From: Antedon bifida
Lineage: Eukaryota > Echinodermata > Crinoidea > Comatulida > Antedonidae
NCBI GenBank assembly: GCA_963402885.1
Contig: OY727096.1
Span: forward strand, 2,852,001 to 2,916,000
Reading direction: 5' to 3'
Length of the DNA stretch: 64,000 nt
A program made the translations under genes and the position numbers. Every line of letters starts with the position of its first letter. Position 1 is the first letter of the stretch. The notes beneath the pieces were generated by a model that was not told where the DNA came from, searched no databases, and saw nothing but the letters and a program-made list of their open reading frames with translations. Below, piece after piece: positions 44,001 through 52,418 of this stretch.

Positions 44001-46326
44001 AACAAACATCGGATATGCATCAACATTATTTTAGCATGTCGTTTATTTTAAAGGATTCTTCCACAATTATAAGCAGGTTTGATTTATCCATGGTTAAATA
44101 GACAATACATCCTTTATTATAAAAACAGCGAAGCAAAACAATATTTGTACAACACAACTTTAAAACCCCTGATTTGAGACACCCCTATCAAGGGTACGAT
44201 TTCTCATGGAACAAACAATTTGTAATAATATACATACAATTAACCATATTAATTAAGACCAGGGAAGAGTGAAATGAATTAAGTATTTCACTTTCTGGTT
44301 AAGACCTATGAATAATGTATAAATCATTCTATCAACACAAATAAATTTATGCTTACAGTTGAAAGAGTTTATTATAAATTCATCCTGTCCTTCAATAAAT
44401 GACCACAATTGATTCAAAGATACAATAAAATATGTTGAAATTTAAGACTAAAAATAAATTTGTATTTTACCACTAAAACCCATTCTCGAAAGTGGTATTT
44501 AATTCACGGAAGATCTCAAATTGCATGATCGCTTTGTTCTTGCGAGGGATGCTATTTCTGTAAATTTATTCTGCATTTCAATATACAAACATTAAGATAC
44601 AATCGGAAACTGTCATACAGCTTTGAATTAATTCAGGCACGCAATTATGTAATTCTATACTTTGACATTTTCATTGGTAAGTACATGATGTGATGGCCAG
44701 ATTTTCGTTATATATAATTCAGCATATTCAATACGGTACATTGAAAATAGTTCTAATAATAGCCATATCATTAGAGAATAATTATGCGAAATTGTAATTA
44801 CATAGCCATTGACAATACAAGCAGGTGTACAAAAAAAATGCCATTTCATCATTTATTCTGGAATCATATTCATAGTGAAAATAGCATATTTATTTACTAT
44901 ACATATATTATTTTTTGTCAAGCTCTTATCATGGCCACTTAGTTTTAATTCTATTTGAGAATTACCAAGGAAGGAAAATTAGGTTGCCTTTTTTTGTCGT
45001 CCACTGGGGCATATGACCGATCAGTTAACACAAATTTGTGGTTTTTTTTGTTCACTTTAGCTCGTGACGATTTTCCAGACGAAATGTAATCAAATTAATT
45101 TACCTGTTAATAACGTAAACTTGTTGTTTTTGGCTCGAATTTTCGACTTAAAGTGAATAACTTTAATATTACTTTGATATGGCCAATTTAAATTTAGAAT
45201 ATTTTGTGTTTCAAGGGACAATACATCTTTAAAGCAAAAAATGATCAAATTGGCTGCCTGTTTATTTTGTCATTTTATAAGTGAAAACATTATTATTTTC
45301 GGTTTTTTTTCTATGGAAGTGATTAACTTCGTTAAAATAGCCTATTTAAAGTCTCATTTTATTAATATTTATTTTTCATGTTTTTGGGGGACAATACATC
45401 TTTAAGGTAACTGGTTTTCATGTTTGAAAATTTTTTATAAGGAATGGCAATTTTGGCAATTCTCATACCAAAACAAATATATTGCAGACAATGTGAGTCA
45501 TGATGCCATTTCGACCAATCACATTCACATATTGTAATATATTATCTTTATTGTGGGACTCTCTGCTAAATGGCTAAAATTTGTATGAACTAACTTTTAT
45601 TAGGCACAGAAAAAAAGAGTGAAAGCATTGTATGACTGTCAGGCTGACTATGACGATGAGCTCACTTTCCAAGATGGTGAGATAATAATAGTTATAGGTG
45701 AAGCCGACAAGGAGTGGTGGGTAAGTCATAAATAATAATGGAGTGGAGTTGGTTTGGTGGTTATGATGCTTGGCTACTTATCCAAGGGTCCTGGGTTGAA
45801 GTCCTGTCATATGTCAGGATTTTTTCTAATGACAAATTACAACTCCACTCCCAAAGACTTGTAATAAGACTTTGTTTATGTAGAGCATCTTGTGTATATG
45901 TTTGTCTTGTGAACGGGATTGCCACCTTTAAGGATAGTGAATGAATTTGCTTATAGTTATCCTTGGCAATTTGCCTAAAAACAAAAAAACAAAAATAAAT
46001 AAAGTACAAAAAAGGTTAAGGTGACACCTTCATGACCCAACAAAACCAAATCTTTAAGGTGTCCCCTGAATAGGGGTTGGCCGTAGAGCATACAGTATAT
46101 TACTGCATAATTGGGGTGTCTCAAACGATGGGTTCTACTTTCTACACTTTAAAACTTGATGTGACAACAAAACTTTGTGTGTGTGCCACCGATGTAATTC
46201 CAACTAAATTGGTTGATTATGCAAATTAAATTAATGTGTTATTTTATGTTTCAGATTGGAGAGATAGAAGGAGAACCTACACGAAGGGGCGTGTTCCCTG
46301 TCAGTTTTGTTTCACCGCCTCTCTAG
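20096..46326 (+). CDS. ASAP1: ASAP-family ArfGAP with BAR, PH, ankyrin and SH3 domains
   Basis: Twenty coding exons: 20096-20212, 26399-26471, 28255-28403, 31397-31521, 31878-31953, 32427-32480, 32866-32951, 33373-33538, 33918-34170, 34645-34851, 35239-35461, 35828-36005, 36227-36428, 36897-37087, 37401-37581, 39120-39245, 41433-41534, 42558-42790, 45604-45720, 46255-46326. They total 2931 bases, 976 aa, in frame throughout. Residues 1-282: BAR domain. About 299-395: PH ([13 protein letters not shown]). About 412-530: ArfGAP with a CxxC-x16-CxxC zinc finger (CCDC ... CIEC) and the arginine finger in [10 protein letters not shown]. About 545-695: ankyrin repeats. 700-914: proline-rich with SH3 ligands such as APPVPPRR. 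915-976: SH3 (ALYDC, EWW, FPVSFV). Known role: PIP2-stimulated GTP hydrolysis on Arf1/5 at adhesions and the plasma membrane, with membrane bending by BAR. Length is nearer ASAP2 (about 1006) than ASAP1 (about 1129); an invertebrate gene is likely ancestral to both. Intron 1 is 6.2 kb, and introns carry about 18 family A MITEs. Confidence 0.95.
20690..20905 (+). pseudogene. LINE reverse-transcriptase C-terminal relic
   Basis: A frame reads [20 protein letters not shown], then [20 protein letters not shown] before a stop. The pattern R-P-x-R-x-K-x-x-W-x-x-x-L-K-K-D-L is the usual C-terminal end of several non-LTR element polyproteins (compare GRPKTTW-I-KKDL forms). It is followed by an (AAAT)n tail. 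Truncated at the 5' side and inactive. Confidence 0.55.
20934..20968 (+). repeat. Palindrome-bearing repeat shared with 1880-1912
   Basis: Same 20-base core as the other copy, next to a LINE relic tail. Confidence 0.5.
21490..21560 (-). repeat. SINE/LINE tail fragment with AGCGC motif
   Basis: Reverse-strand TAAAGCGCATTGAGGC ... GCGCTATATCAAG followed by an (ATT)n tail, a 3' end found on many animal SINEs and L2/CR1-like LINEs. Confidence 0.45.
22079..22149 (+). mobile_element. MITE family A fragment
   Basis: Only the repeated CACTACCATATTTGGGAATA units and TTTTTGTCAAACTAGTT remain. Confidence 0.7.
22408..22832. repeat. Foldback (long inverted repeat) in ASAP intron 1
   Basis: The left arm (22408-22465, with AAACTTGCTCTGCCTCTG and TAATATTCTGTG) is the reverse complement of the right arm (22777-22832, CAGAGGCGGAGCAAGTT) with few mismatches. 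A second pair of inner words (GTCATCAGT / ACTGATGAC) extends the symmetry. The loop carries a segment (about 22548-22630) also found at 33118-33190. Confidence 0.65.
24840..24890 (+). repeat. Interspersed repeat shared with 28032-28082
   Basis: GTGCCTAGCTTACCTGTATA then AACCGACAATAGCC matches GTGCCTAGGTTACCTGGATA then AACCGACAATGGCC at 28037. Confidence 0.55.
25313..25475 (+). mobile_element. MITE family A copy in ASAP intron 1
   Basis: Both ends are present (AGCTCTTTCTACACTATC ... GTAGACAGAGCT). Confidence 0.82.
25710..25862 (+). mobile_element. MITE family A copy in ASAP intron 1
   Basis: Both ends are present, 235 bases from the previous copy in the same orientation. Confidence 0.82.
26030..26200 (+). 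pseudogene. LINE C-terminal relic in ASAP intron 1
   Basis: A frame includes [15 protein letters not shown], resembling the FKxxLKTHLF ending common in CR1/L2-like reverse transcriptases, followed by ATAATGCGCTATTTGCCAGA and an (ATT)n tail. Confidence 0.45.
26668..26798 (-). mobile_element. MITE family A copy in ASAP intron 2
   Basis: Both ends are present with TTA on each side. Confidence 0.82.
26859..26990 (+). repeat. 67-bp tandem duplication
   Basis: CTCCATTGAGATCCAGCCAC occurs twice with the same flanks in ASAP intron 2. Confidence 0.8.
27524..27552. repeat. Perfect hairpin (GGAGGTAT type)
   Basis: Arms CATGGAGGTAT/ATACCTCCATG, seven-base loop. Confidence 0.65.
27736..27868 (+). mobile_element. 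MITE family A copy, right end shortened
   Basis: The left end ATCTCTGTCCACACTATT is diverged. The right end lacks the GATAGTGTAGACAG segment. Confidence 0.75.
28032..28082 (+). repeat. Interspersed repeat shared with 24840-24890
   Basis: See the copy in intron 1; similarity covers about 45 bases. Confidence 0.55.
29220..29247. repeat. Perfect hairpin (GGAGGTAT type)
   Basis: Arms CAGGGAGGTATA/TATACCTCCCTG, four-base loop; core shared with 27524-27552. Confidence 0.65.
30176..30303 (-). mobile_element. MITE family A copy in ASAP intron 3
   Basis: Both ends are present; left end AGCTCTGTTTACACTA. Confidence 0.82.
30445..30769. mobile_element. MITE family B copy in ASAP intron 3
   Basis: Left end GTTAAAGATATATTGG, right end GACAATACATCTTTAA, and an interior almost collinear with the copy at 8227-8528. 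Confidence 0.75.
30950..31019 (+). repeat. 19-bp tandem repeat
   Basis: CTACTGCAGTAATTGTGGT repeated about 3.5 times in ASAP intron 3. Confidence 0.85.
31590..31747 (-). mobile_element. MITE family A copy in ASAP intron 4
   Basis: Both ends are present with one duplicated internal unit. Confidence 0.82.
32275..32403 (+). mobile_element. MITE family A copy in ASAP intron 5
   Basis: The right end is clipped to GATAGTGCTT. It ends 23 bases before an ASAP exon. Confidence 0.78.
32613..32765 (+). mobile_element. MITE family A copy in ASAP intron 6
   Basis: Left end intact; right end has a small deletion (GTGTAGCT). Confidence 0.8.
33118..33190 (+). repeat. Copy of the GTGCACA-containing repeat
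   Basis: It shares ACTGGGTTCTT, AAAGTGCACA, TGTGCACT and AGTCCTT in order with 22548-22630, so both derive from one interspersed repeat of unknown class. Confidence 0.55.
33582..33748 (+). mobile_element. MITE family A copy in ASAP intron 8
   Basis: Both ends are present with extra CACTACCATAT units. Confidence 0.83.
33789..33841 (+). mobile_element. MITE family A right-end fragment
   Basis: TAGTTTGATAGTGTAGACAT and a decayed left part, immediately beyond the previous copy. Confidence 0.55.
34238..34266 (+). repeat. CTTA microsatellite
   Basis: Runs of ACTT interrupted by ACAGC, in ASAP intron 9. Confidence 0.7.
34364..34510 (+). mobile_element. MITE family A copy in ASAP intron 9
   Basis: Both ends are present. 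Confidence 0.82.
35031..35159 (+). mobile_element. MITE family A copy in ASAP intron 10
   Basis: The left end is intact, the right end is reduced to GAGAGAGCT, and TTA is on both sides. Confidence 0.78.
35540..35704. mobile_element. MITE family C copy in ASAP intron 11
   Basis: The left end AGCTTGGTTCCCACTAGCGA follows TAA. The right end (TTCTAGTGACAACTACGCT) is strongly diverged. Confidence 0.6.
36023..36100 (-). repeat. SINE/LINE tail fragment with AGCGC motif
   Basis: Same layout as 21490-21560: (AAT)n, TATATAGCGCATACTGTATA, AATGCGCTGTACAT. It lies just after an ASAP exon donor. Confidence 0.45.
36467..36652 (+). repeat. SINE copy in ASAP intron 13
   Basis: A tRNA-like head (GGTTCAAGTCC box B) is followed by a body shared closely with 45737-45953: CAACTCCACTCCCAAAGACTT in near form, TTTGTTTATGTAGAGCATCT and GGATTGCCACCTTTAA. 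Confidence 0.65.
36675..36800 (+). mobile_element. MITE family A copy in ASAP intron 13
   Basis: Both ends are present; right end diverged. Confidence 0.78.
37135..37281 (-). mobile_element. MITE family A copy in ASAP intron 14
   Basis: Both ends are present with TAA on each side. Confidence 0.83.
37999..38307 (+). repeat. Degenerate ~26-bp minisatellite in ASAP intron 15
   Basis: About ten units resembling TTGGACAGCCTACAGCTCCT plus TTCTCC, alternating CCTAGAGCTC and CCTACAGCTC. It creates a spurious open frame at 37945-38184. Confidence 0.75.
39744..39780. repeat. ATG/CAT microsatellite
   Basis: CATCATCATGATGTCATCAT followed by (GATGAT)n, partly self-complementary. Confidence 0.65.
41568..41766. 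mobile_element. Highly diverged MITE family A-like segment
   Basis: The left part GCTTTGTCCAGACTTTCA, the internal TATATTTGGGCATAATGA and the right part GTGATAGTCTGAATAGGGCT have the right order, but large differences remain. Confidence 0.4.
42228..42367 (+). mobile_element. MITE family A copy in ASAP intron 17
   Basis: Both ends are present with TAA on each side. Confidence 0.84.
42834..42951 (+). mobile_element. MITE family A copy, first of a head-to-tail pair
   Basis: Left end intact; the right end stops at GATAGTGTAG and joins the next copy directly. Confidence 0.82.
42953..43115 (+). mobile_element. MITE family A copy, second of a head-to-tail pair
   Basis: Complete copy whose left end begins at the truncation point of the first. 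Confidence 0.83.
43599..43756 (-). mobile_element. MITE family A copy in ASAP intron 18
   Basis: Both ends are present, left end diverged (CTCTGTCCGCACTATC). Confidence 0.8.
45010..45232. mobile_element. MITE family B, right part
   Basis: It ends AAGGGACAATACATCTTTAA and contains AAAGTGAATAACTTTAA; the left limit is uncertain. Confidence 0.55.
45233..45405. mobile_element. MITE family B, adjacent second copy
   Basis: It follows the previous copy directly and ends GGGGGACAATACATCTTTAA; internal words ATTGGCTGCC and ATGGAAGTGATTAACTT identify it. Its left end is truncated. Confidence 0.55.
45737..45953 (+). repeat. SINE copy in ASAP intron 19
   Basis: The head has TGGTGGTTATGATGCTTGG and GGGTTGAAGTCC (box A/B-like), and the body matches 36467-36652 over more than 100 bases. 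It starts 17 bases after an ASAP exon. Confidence 0.65.
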
Positions 46327-46742
46327 CTGTAGGCCCATTTGTAGCCACTGGCTTCCTCCTTTAGCTGCAGGCAGCGTTTTCACCAGTCCTCAATCGACCA
46401 ATTAAATGCATTCGCCTTCAAATTTGAATATATGATGACCAAGACTGACTGCATATCCGTAGAGAAACAAGGGAGGATTTGAACCTTAACGTTGTTGTTG
46501 ACAGGACCAGAAGATGTGATCTCCTAGGTGACCAATCAAACGCATGCAATAGAAATTTGTAAACTTGAGGAATGTAATTCTTCAGTTAGTCATCTTAAAT
46601 GCATTGAATTATAACATTTTCGATTTGTGAATTTTACTTATTTTAATTGTTCTGTCCGATAAGCAAAAATGAATGAATGCGGAATGAAACTACAATCCTT
46701 CCCAAAAGAATATTAATATATAAATTATTTGATGTTTGTGGG

Positions 46743-46938
46743 CTGGACTGATTTTTTCATTTCAATCTGGATTTAAATGATTTTTCCATTTCAATCTGGA
46801 CTGGATTGATTTTTTCATTTCAATCTGGATTTAAATGATTTTTCCATTTCAATCTGGACTGGATTGATTTTTTCATTTCAATCTGGACGGGATTGATTTT
46901 TTCATTTCAATCTGGACTGGATTGATTTTTTCATTTAA
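46743..46938 (+). repeat. 29-bp minisatellite in the ASAP 3' UTR
   Basis: About seven units based on TTTTTTCATTTCAATCTGGA and CTGGATTGA, alternating with a TTTAAATGATTTTTCC variant. Confidence 0.85.
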
Positions 46939-47338
46939 TCTTAATATGACCATAGAGTAAATTCCTCCATCATAAAGCAATGTACTACTAAAGGATCATT
47001 CCAATATCTGGATGGGGGTTTTCATGGCGATTCATATAGTATTCTATTCTGTTTGGACCAAATTACTTTTTCTTATACTTGCATTAATTACCTCTCTGCT
47101 CAAAATATCATTCTCCAAAATACTGTTGTTGTATTTGTGATAAGAAACAGTGATTTCTCAATTAAAAAAAAAATGTAGTGTTCCACAAAATTGTGTACAA
47201 ACAGTACAATGTTAAAAATACAGATTTCAGATTTTGTTTTTGTTTCAATTAATTTTTCCTTCAGTTCTTCCAACCTTCAGTATTCTATTATAAGCCATAT
47301 AAGACATATTACTGTGCCATTTATTATTACACTATATA

Positions 47339-47344
47339 AATAAA
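47339..47344 (+). terminator. Candidate polyadenylation signal of ASAP
   Basis: AATAAA about 1.0 kb after the stop. The 3' UTR upstream contains a 29-bp minisatellite. Use of this site is not proven. Confidence 0.35.
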
Positions 47345-48439
47345 TATATAGTGTACTTTTTTAGGTTTTTCATTTCTATTTATAATTTTCAGTTTGTTTT
47401 TAATGTTTTCCTTACAATTTTACTGTACTGTATTAGCAAAGTACAATTTAATTTTCAGTACCAGAAAACAGTGTCACTAAGAACTATGGTACTATTCAAT
47501 GTAATTTATAATTTATGTTTATGTACTTATTCCTAATTAAATTCCAGTTGTTGAATCTAGAAAATTATTTAATGCACAAATCCAATGATTTTTAACTTGT
47601 TCCTACCAAGGTTGTCGAGCGGCTATTATAATAATGAAAAAACTCAATTTAAATGCGTATGCCATAACCTTCTGTTATGACTGATCACAAACAAGATTAG
47701 ATAACAAATATTGCCAGAGTAGGTACAGGTTAATTGCTCTATGATGCATTAGTAAATCATAAAATAAATGATATAATACTCTGGCAAAGTAAATCATCTT
47801 TTTTTTTACATTATTTTGCATGTTTAGGATTGGTTTTTGAGGCAATTATTTGCAGTTTGTTTATTTATGTTCCATTATTCAATTATTTAAAATGAACTAA
47901 AAGAATTTGTGGATAAATATCTACAATAAATCTGTATTTTTTAAAAACAAACGTCAGCTCACTTTCTATGCCTGTAATACAGGCACACCTGACTTGTACA
48001 ACGCTATGATTATAGACTGAACCTAAACAATTATGCCAGTAATGATGTACATTTGTGTGAACTGCAAAGCACTGTTATTTGTTCTGGTACTTATCATGAA
48101 CAAATAATTATTTTTTTCTCTTTCAATTTCATAACATTTATTTTCATACAGTAATTTTAAAATGATGATGAAGTTTTAATAAGGAGATGATCGATGATTG
48201 GATTAATCAAAATAAAATGTCAATAAAAAAAACTATATTTAAAAAAAAAGTTAAAATTTATTCTAAAAAAGTAAAGGTTTAGTGTGTAATAGAAATATTA
48301 TATATAACAAAAAGATCGTTTTGAATCAAATCTTTTGATGTAAATTAACATTTAGAAATATGTTTATCAAAATTCCAAATCTGTAATCTGAATATTTATA
48401 ATTATAGTATTTGAGTGATGTGCGCCACAAAGGGCATAG

Positions 48440-48532
48440 GTGAACGCGCGTACATGTGCTGTTCCTGTTTATCAGCATTTGAACGCGCGCGTATAAAACA
48501 ATTTCTGTTATCAGTTTTTTAACGCGCGCGTG
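48440..48532 (+). repeat. ~40-bp repeat with CGCGCGCG cores
   Basis: Three units, each with AACGCGCGCGT-type core followed by a run ending TTATCAG. CpG-dense islands in otherwise AT-rich DNA. Confidence 0.65.
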
Positions 48533-49640
48533 CAAACAATGTTTCTATCCCCCGAATGTAAATGCTTTTAAAACGCTTTCCATTGTCAATGTTTAAATGA
48601 TATGATATCTATACATAATGGCAGATAGCTAATTGTTCGTTCGTTTTTTGTTTCAACTCCAGTATGCTAGTGCTATTCAATATTCATTCATATGATTATG
48701 TTATAATATTAGGAACGCTATTTTCTATTTAATACTTGTCATACCATGTCATTGTAAACAATGTGGCATTTGTAGTTACTGTTTCCAGGAAGAACTTATT
48801 TAAATGGTTTCAAATCGATCAAAACGGTGAACGAAAAGTCGTAAAATATTTTTATAGTTTATTCAAATGATTATTGTAATTTTCCGAGGGAGCATAATAT
48901 ACATTACATTTGTATACTTTCTGTAGTATAATTTCTTGAAACAAACAAAAAATACAGGACGAAAATCATGATAAAATAAATTTGTAATGTTCGTGATTTT
49001 GTTATAAATTTACTGCTTGTGAATTCATAGATTCGTGGATTATTAATGTAAATAATTATCACAATTTTTTTTGTATGATTTTTTTTTTAAATCTCCGAGG
49101 CCTACTTCGGCCAATCCAATTAAAAGTTATTATATAAGATATGATCTTTACCAAACAAATGTAATTAGTTTTTGATTTACTGAAGCGATTTTTTGTAGAA
49201 ATAATAAATAAACTTTGACATTTCTTGATGGCTTTTGGATGGATGTTAACAAGTAGCCTAAATGATAGAACTGTGCATCTACCACCGTACATGTGTGTAC
49301 TAAATAAGCTTAGATCGGATCCCGGGTAGGCCTATTCGTTTTAGTAACTATGGTCCTCAATTAGAATCTATTTGATTACAAATAATAGAGTGGTCTTTAA
49401 TTTGGAAAGTTGTTTTAGTGATTCTACATATGTAATATATTGTGTAGTTTATATTTGAATGAAAGCGTTTAAGATATTTGACAGCTTTTATTATATACGA
49501 ACAATTACTGTAAAAGTACGTGTTTATCTAACGGATGTAAATATAATCATGAAATAAGGAATCTTTTTATATAAAACTTTTATCAATTTTGGAAGAAAGA
49601 TATATCGCCAGTGACGCAATCACGAAAGTTATTATAATAA

Positions 49641-49694
49641 TGACGCGCGCGTACAAAAATGCTTTCCTGGATTATCAGTATTTGTACGCGCGTC
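49641..49694. repeat. CpG-rich hairpin related to the 48.4-kb repeat
   Basis: Arms GACGCGCGCGTACAAA and TTTGTACGCGCGTC flank a loop with GGATTATCAG, a word also present in the 48440-48532 units as TTATCAG. Confidence 0.65.
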
Positions 49695-50504
49695 TGTTTG
49701 TCTTCGTGGCGTTACTAACAATACAATGTATCTACCGTTATATATTCGAATGTTTTGATGGTATAGTGGGTGGTCAAATGTATTTAGACCAGAATTATAC
49801 TGGTTTTGTAGGGACCAACCGTATAGCTTACTTTCCATTTTTTTTGTGTATAAAAAGTCGGAAATATGAATCTTTGTAAGAAAAATATATGGTACAGATC
49901 TGTTTTATTTCAATTTAATTTTGAATGATTTCGTTTTGTTGTTTATTCATTTGAAGTTAGTGCAATATAGCTTGTATACTAATTGTCAAAAGAGACGGTT
50001 TTTTTGTATTAAATGACGTCATTTCTTTCATTAATAATTTATTGTACGACGAGAGTCTGATAATTATTTTATATTTCTGACCATTTCTTAAATGGTCTTT
50101 GTTATGTATGTTACTTTAATGTCTTATGATTTTATACAGTACTGGCTGTAATATTTTTGAATTGTTTAGAAGGAACGACTTCTATCATAACGTATTCAAG
50201 TATACGTATCATGTAAGCCTATGTTTCAAGTATAATAAAACAAGGTTTATCTATATTATAAGTAGTATTGTTCTTAATTTCATGTCGTATTGACCAACAC
50301 CGTTATTATGCACGTACGCCGGCATACATTTTACTGGCGGCGTTATCGATTTTCATCCAAATTTTATGAACACAAAATTAGAGAAAATGAGTGTGCAATC
50401 CATGAGCATGAATCTAAATCATGTACTGTATCGTCTTAAATATCGAGAAATAATTTAATTTACAATATATAAATACTGTACCGCCAAACAGAAATCATGG
50501 GTAA

Positions 50505-50560
50505 TGCTTGGTTCCAACTAGAGACGCAACACAAGGACGTAACGCAACGTAACCAATTCC
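50505..50560. mobile_element. MITE family C left end
   Basis: TGCTTGGTTCCAACTAGAGA preceded by TAA, followed by ACGCAACACAAGGACG; no right end seen. Confidence 0.55.
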
Positions 50561-50708
50561 AACCTGATGATACAAGAGGTCCAGAAGTACATGCAGAATG
50601 CGTGTGCGTTGATTGTAATTCAATGCAGTATAAACCTACGCCAGACTAGTTTAGTTACCGTCGGCACTCAATTAGGTACAACAAATTATATGTACGTCGC
50701 AAGGTGGT

Positions 50709-51081
50709 ATGGTGAACTATTTTTTTTACACCGCAAGCCGCTGTGATAATGGAGTTTGTTTTTCATTTTCTTTAAATCCATATAAGCCTAAAAACAATAC
50801 TATATTTAAAAGAAAAACATGGTCTTCAAATTTGTTCAGTAGAATAGTTTCAATGCATGCCTTCGACAAAAATAGTGATGATAACGTCTACACTGCAGCA
50901 ACAACAGACAGGCGATCTGAGCATGCCCAGAACATCCCGTTGATGATTCCCGCCAAAGCATGGTTGTCTCGACTACACGCACTATTGGCCAATCAGATAG
51001 CGGGATTGTCAGACGACATGAAACGCAGTTGGGGACTACTACATCGAGCGTGGCTGAATTCAACCGTCGAAAGTCAACACA
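50709..51081 (+). CDS. Possible orphan 5' exon ending at a splice donor
   Basis: An open frame runs from 50709 (or from ATG 50853) to 51081 and is cut by a good donor, ACA|GTAAGTGAA. The part after 50853 is richer in GC and CpG than its surroundings and has no low-complexity bias (for example IPAKAWLSRLHALLANQIAG). I do not recognise the protein. No matching downstream + strand exon was found in the window, and the PTP4A gene lies antisense beyond it. It could be a first exon of a gene continuing past the window, a lineage-specific gene, or a chance frame. Confidence 0.25.
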
Positions 51082-52289
51082 GTAAGTGAAATTTATTATA
51101 AAATGGACTTTTTTTTAATAGTATAGTAGGAGGGCTATACATCTTATGAATTAGGATTTAAAGTTACAATGGAAGCACAGTTAAATTTAGATAAATATGA
51201 TTTTGTCTAGCCCTCTTTTGCAATGTTCGTGCTTAGCCTATGTAGGCCTAATTTGGGTCCACTTAAGGCTTGGAAAATGGTCTTTCTTGGGTTAGACACT
51301 AGTCCTAGCATTCGTGTTATAACCACAAACGTCTTTATCATGGCCAATAACAACCAAACAAAAAGTAATTGGTATACAAATAATATTAATAATAATGTTC
51401 AATTGTGATAGTGGTTATCATTATTCTATAATACCTAGGCCTACTACATAGTATGGTTAGTTGAGTTTGTGATGAATTAGACAGAGTTAGTCATAGAAAT
51501 AAAATGGCATCAGGACAGTGAGTGAATGCTGGTACTGTACTATAGTTAACAAGGTAGTAGTAGGTCACAAACATTTTAATACCAGTAGTCTCAAAAGAAT
51601 CCCAAACTATACAAAACAAATGTTCTGCACTCTCAAAAGTATTTATTCCAATATTCATAAGATACATATATTCAAATAAAAACAGTATAGACTAACATTA
51701 TAAGGAACACTAAATCATTTCAGTACTTAACGTTAATAAGGTTATAAGTTAGACAGTGTGATTAAGAAAACCATAATAATTATGATTCTATTTATTCTAC
51801 TGTGATGGCGGTTATTGTAAGGTGGGTTGAAATAAAAGACGCGTGATCTGTGGTGACATAGGACAAGTAAATTACGACAACATGAAAGTAGACGTGTTTA
51901 TTCCACCTATTTAAATCATATTAAGTAGAAGGGTAAATTTATCCATCAAAAAAGCAAATTTGTATTCAACCTTTGCCAAATTAAAAACAAACAAAAAAGG
52001 CACATTTTGTAGGAATATAACTTTTGGGAGTTCAGATTAGGTTAAAAATACTCTGTGGATTATTTAACAGCATCCATCATTTCGTTAGTGACGCTATAAG
52101 AGCCGAGATAGACAAAACACCATGTGATATTAACACGGTTTGTACTGTATCCTTCTTTTCCACTGACGATTAGGATAATCAAAGCTAGATTTCCATACAG
52201 GAAGAATATTATAAGATTTACGAAATCTGATCACAAGTTGGGAATTGATGCTTTGGTTGCCTAAAGAAAAGAGTTCAACTCGACTATAA

Positions 52290-52418
52290 TGCTTGGTTCC
52301 CACTAGAGACGCAACACGCAAGTTAGCTGTTCAATCACAAGCGATTAATTATTCGAACGGTCGCTTGTCATTGGTCAACACGCTTGTGTTGTGTTTACGT
52401 CCTAGTAGGAACCAAGCT
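52290..52418. mobile_element. MITE family C, full copy
   Basis: 129 bp with inverted ends TGCTTGGTTCCCACTAGAGA and (inverted) AGCTTGGTTCCTACTAGGA, flanked by TAA on both sides (52287-52289, 52419-52421). It contains ACGCAACAC/GTGTTGTG inner inverted words. It is non-coding. Confidence 0.8.

Larger units (their letters stand above)
46327..50708. other. ASAP 3' UTR and AT-rich intergenic sequence
   Basis: The first kilobase is probably ASAP 3' UTR and includes a minisatellite. Beyond 47.4 kb I see AT-rich sequence with CGCG-containing repeats at 48440-48532 and a CpG hairpin at 49641-49694. A 96-codon frame at 49589-49879 overlaps that hairpin and shows no family resemblance. Confidence 0.45.

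Noticed and set aside
49589..49879. 96-codon frame with hydrophobic stretches
   Set aside because: Overlaps the CpG hairpin, has no splice partner or recognisable family, and AT-rich ends explain the hydrophobic residues.
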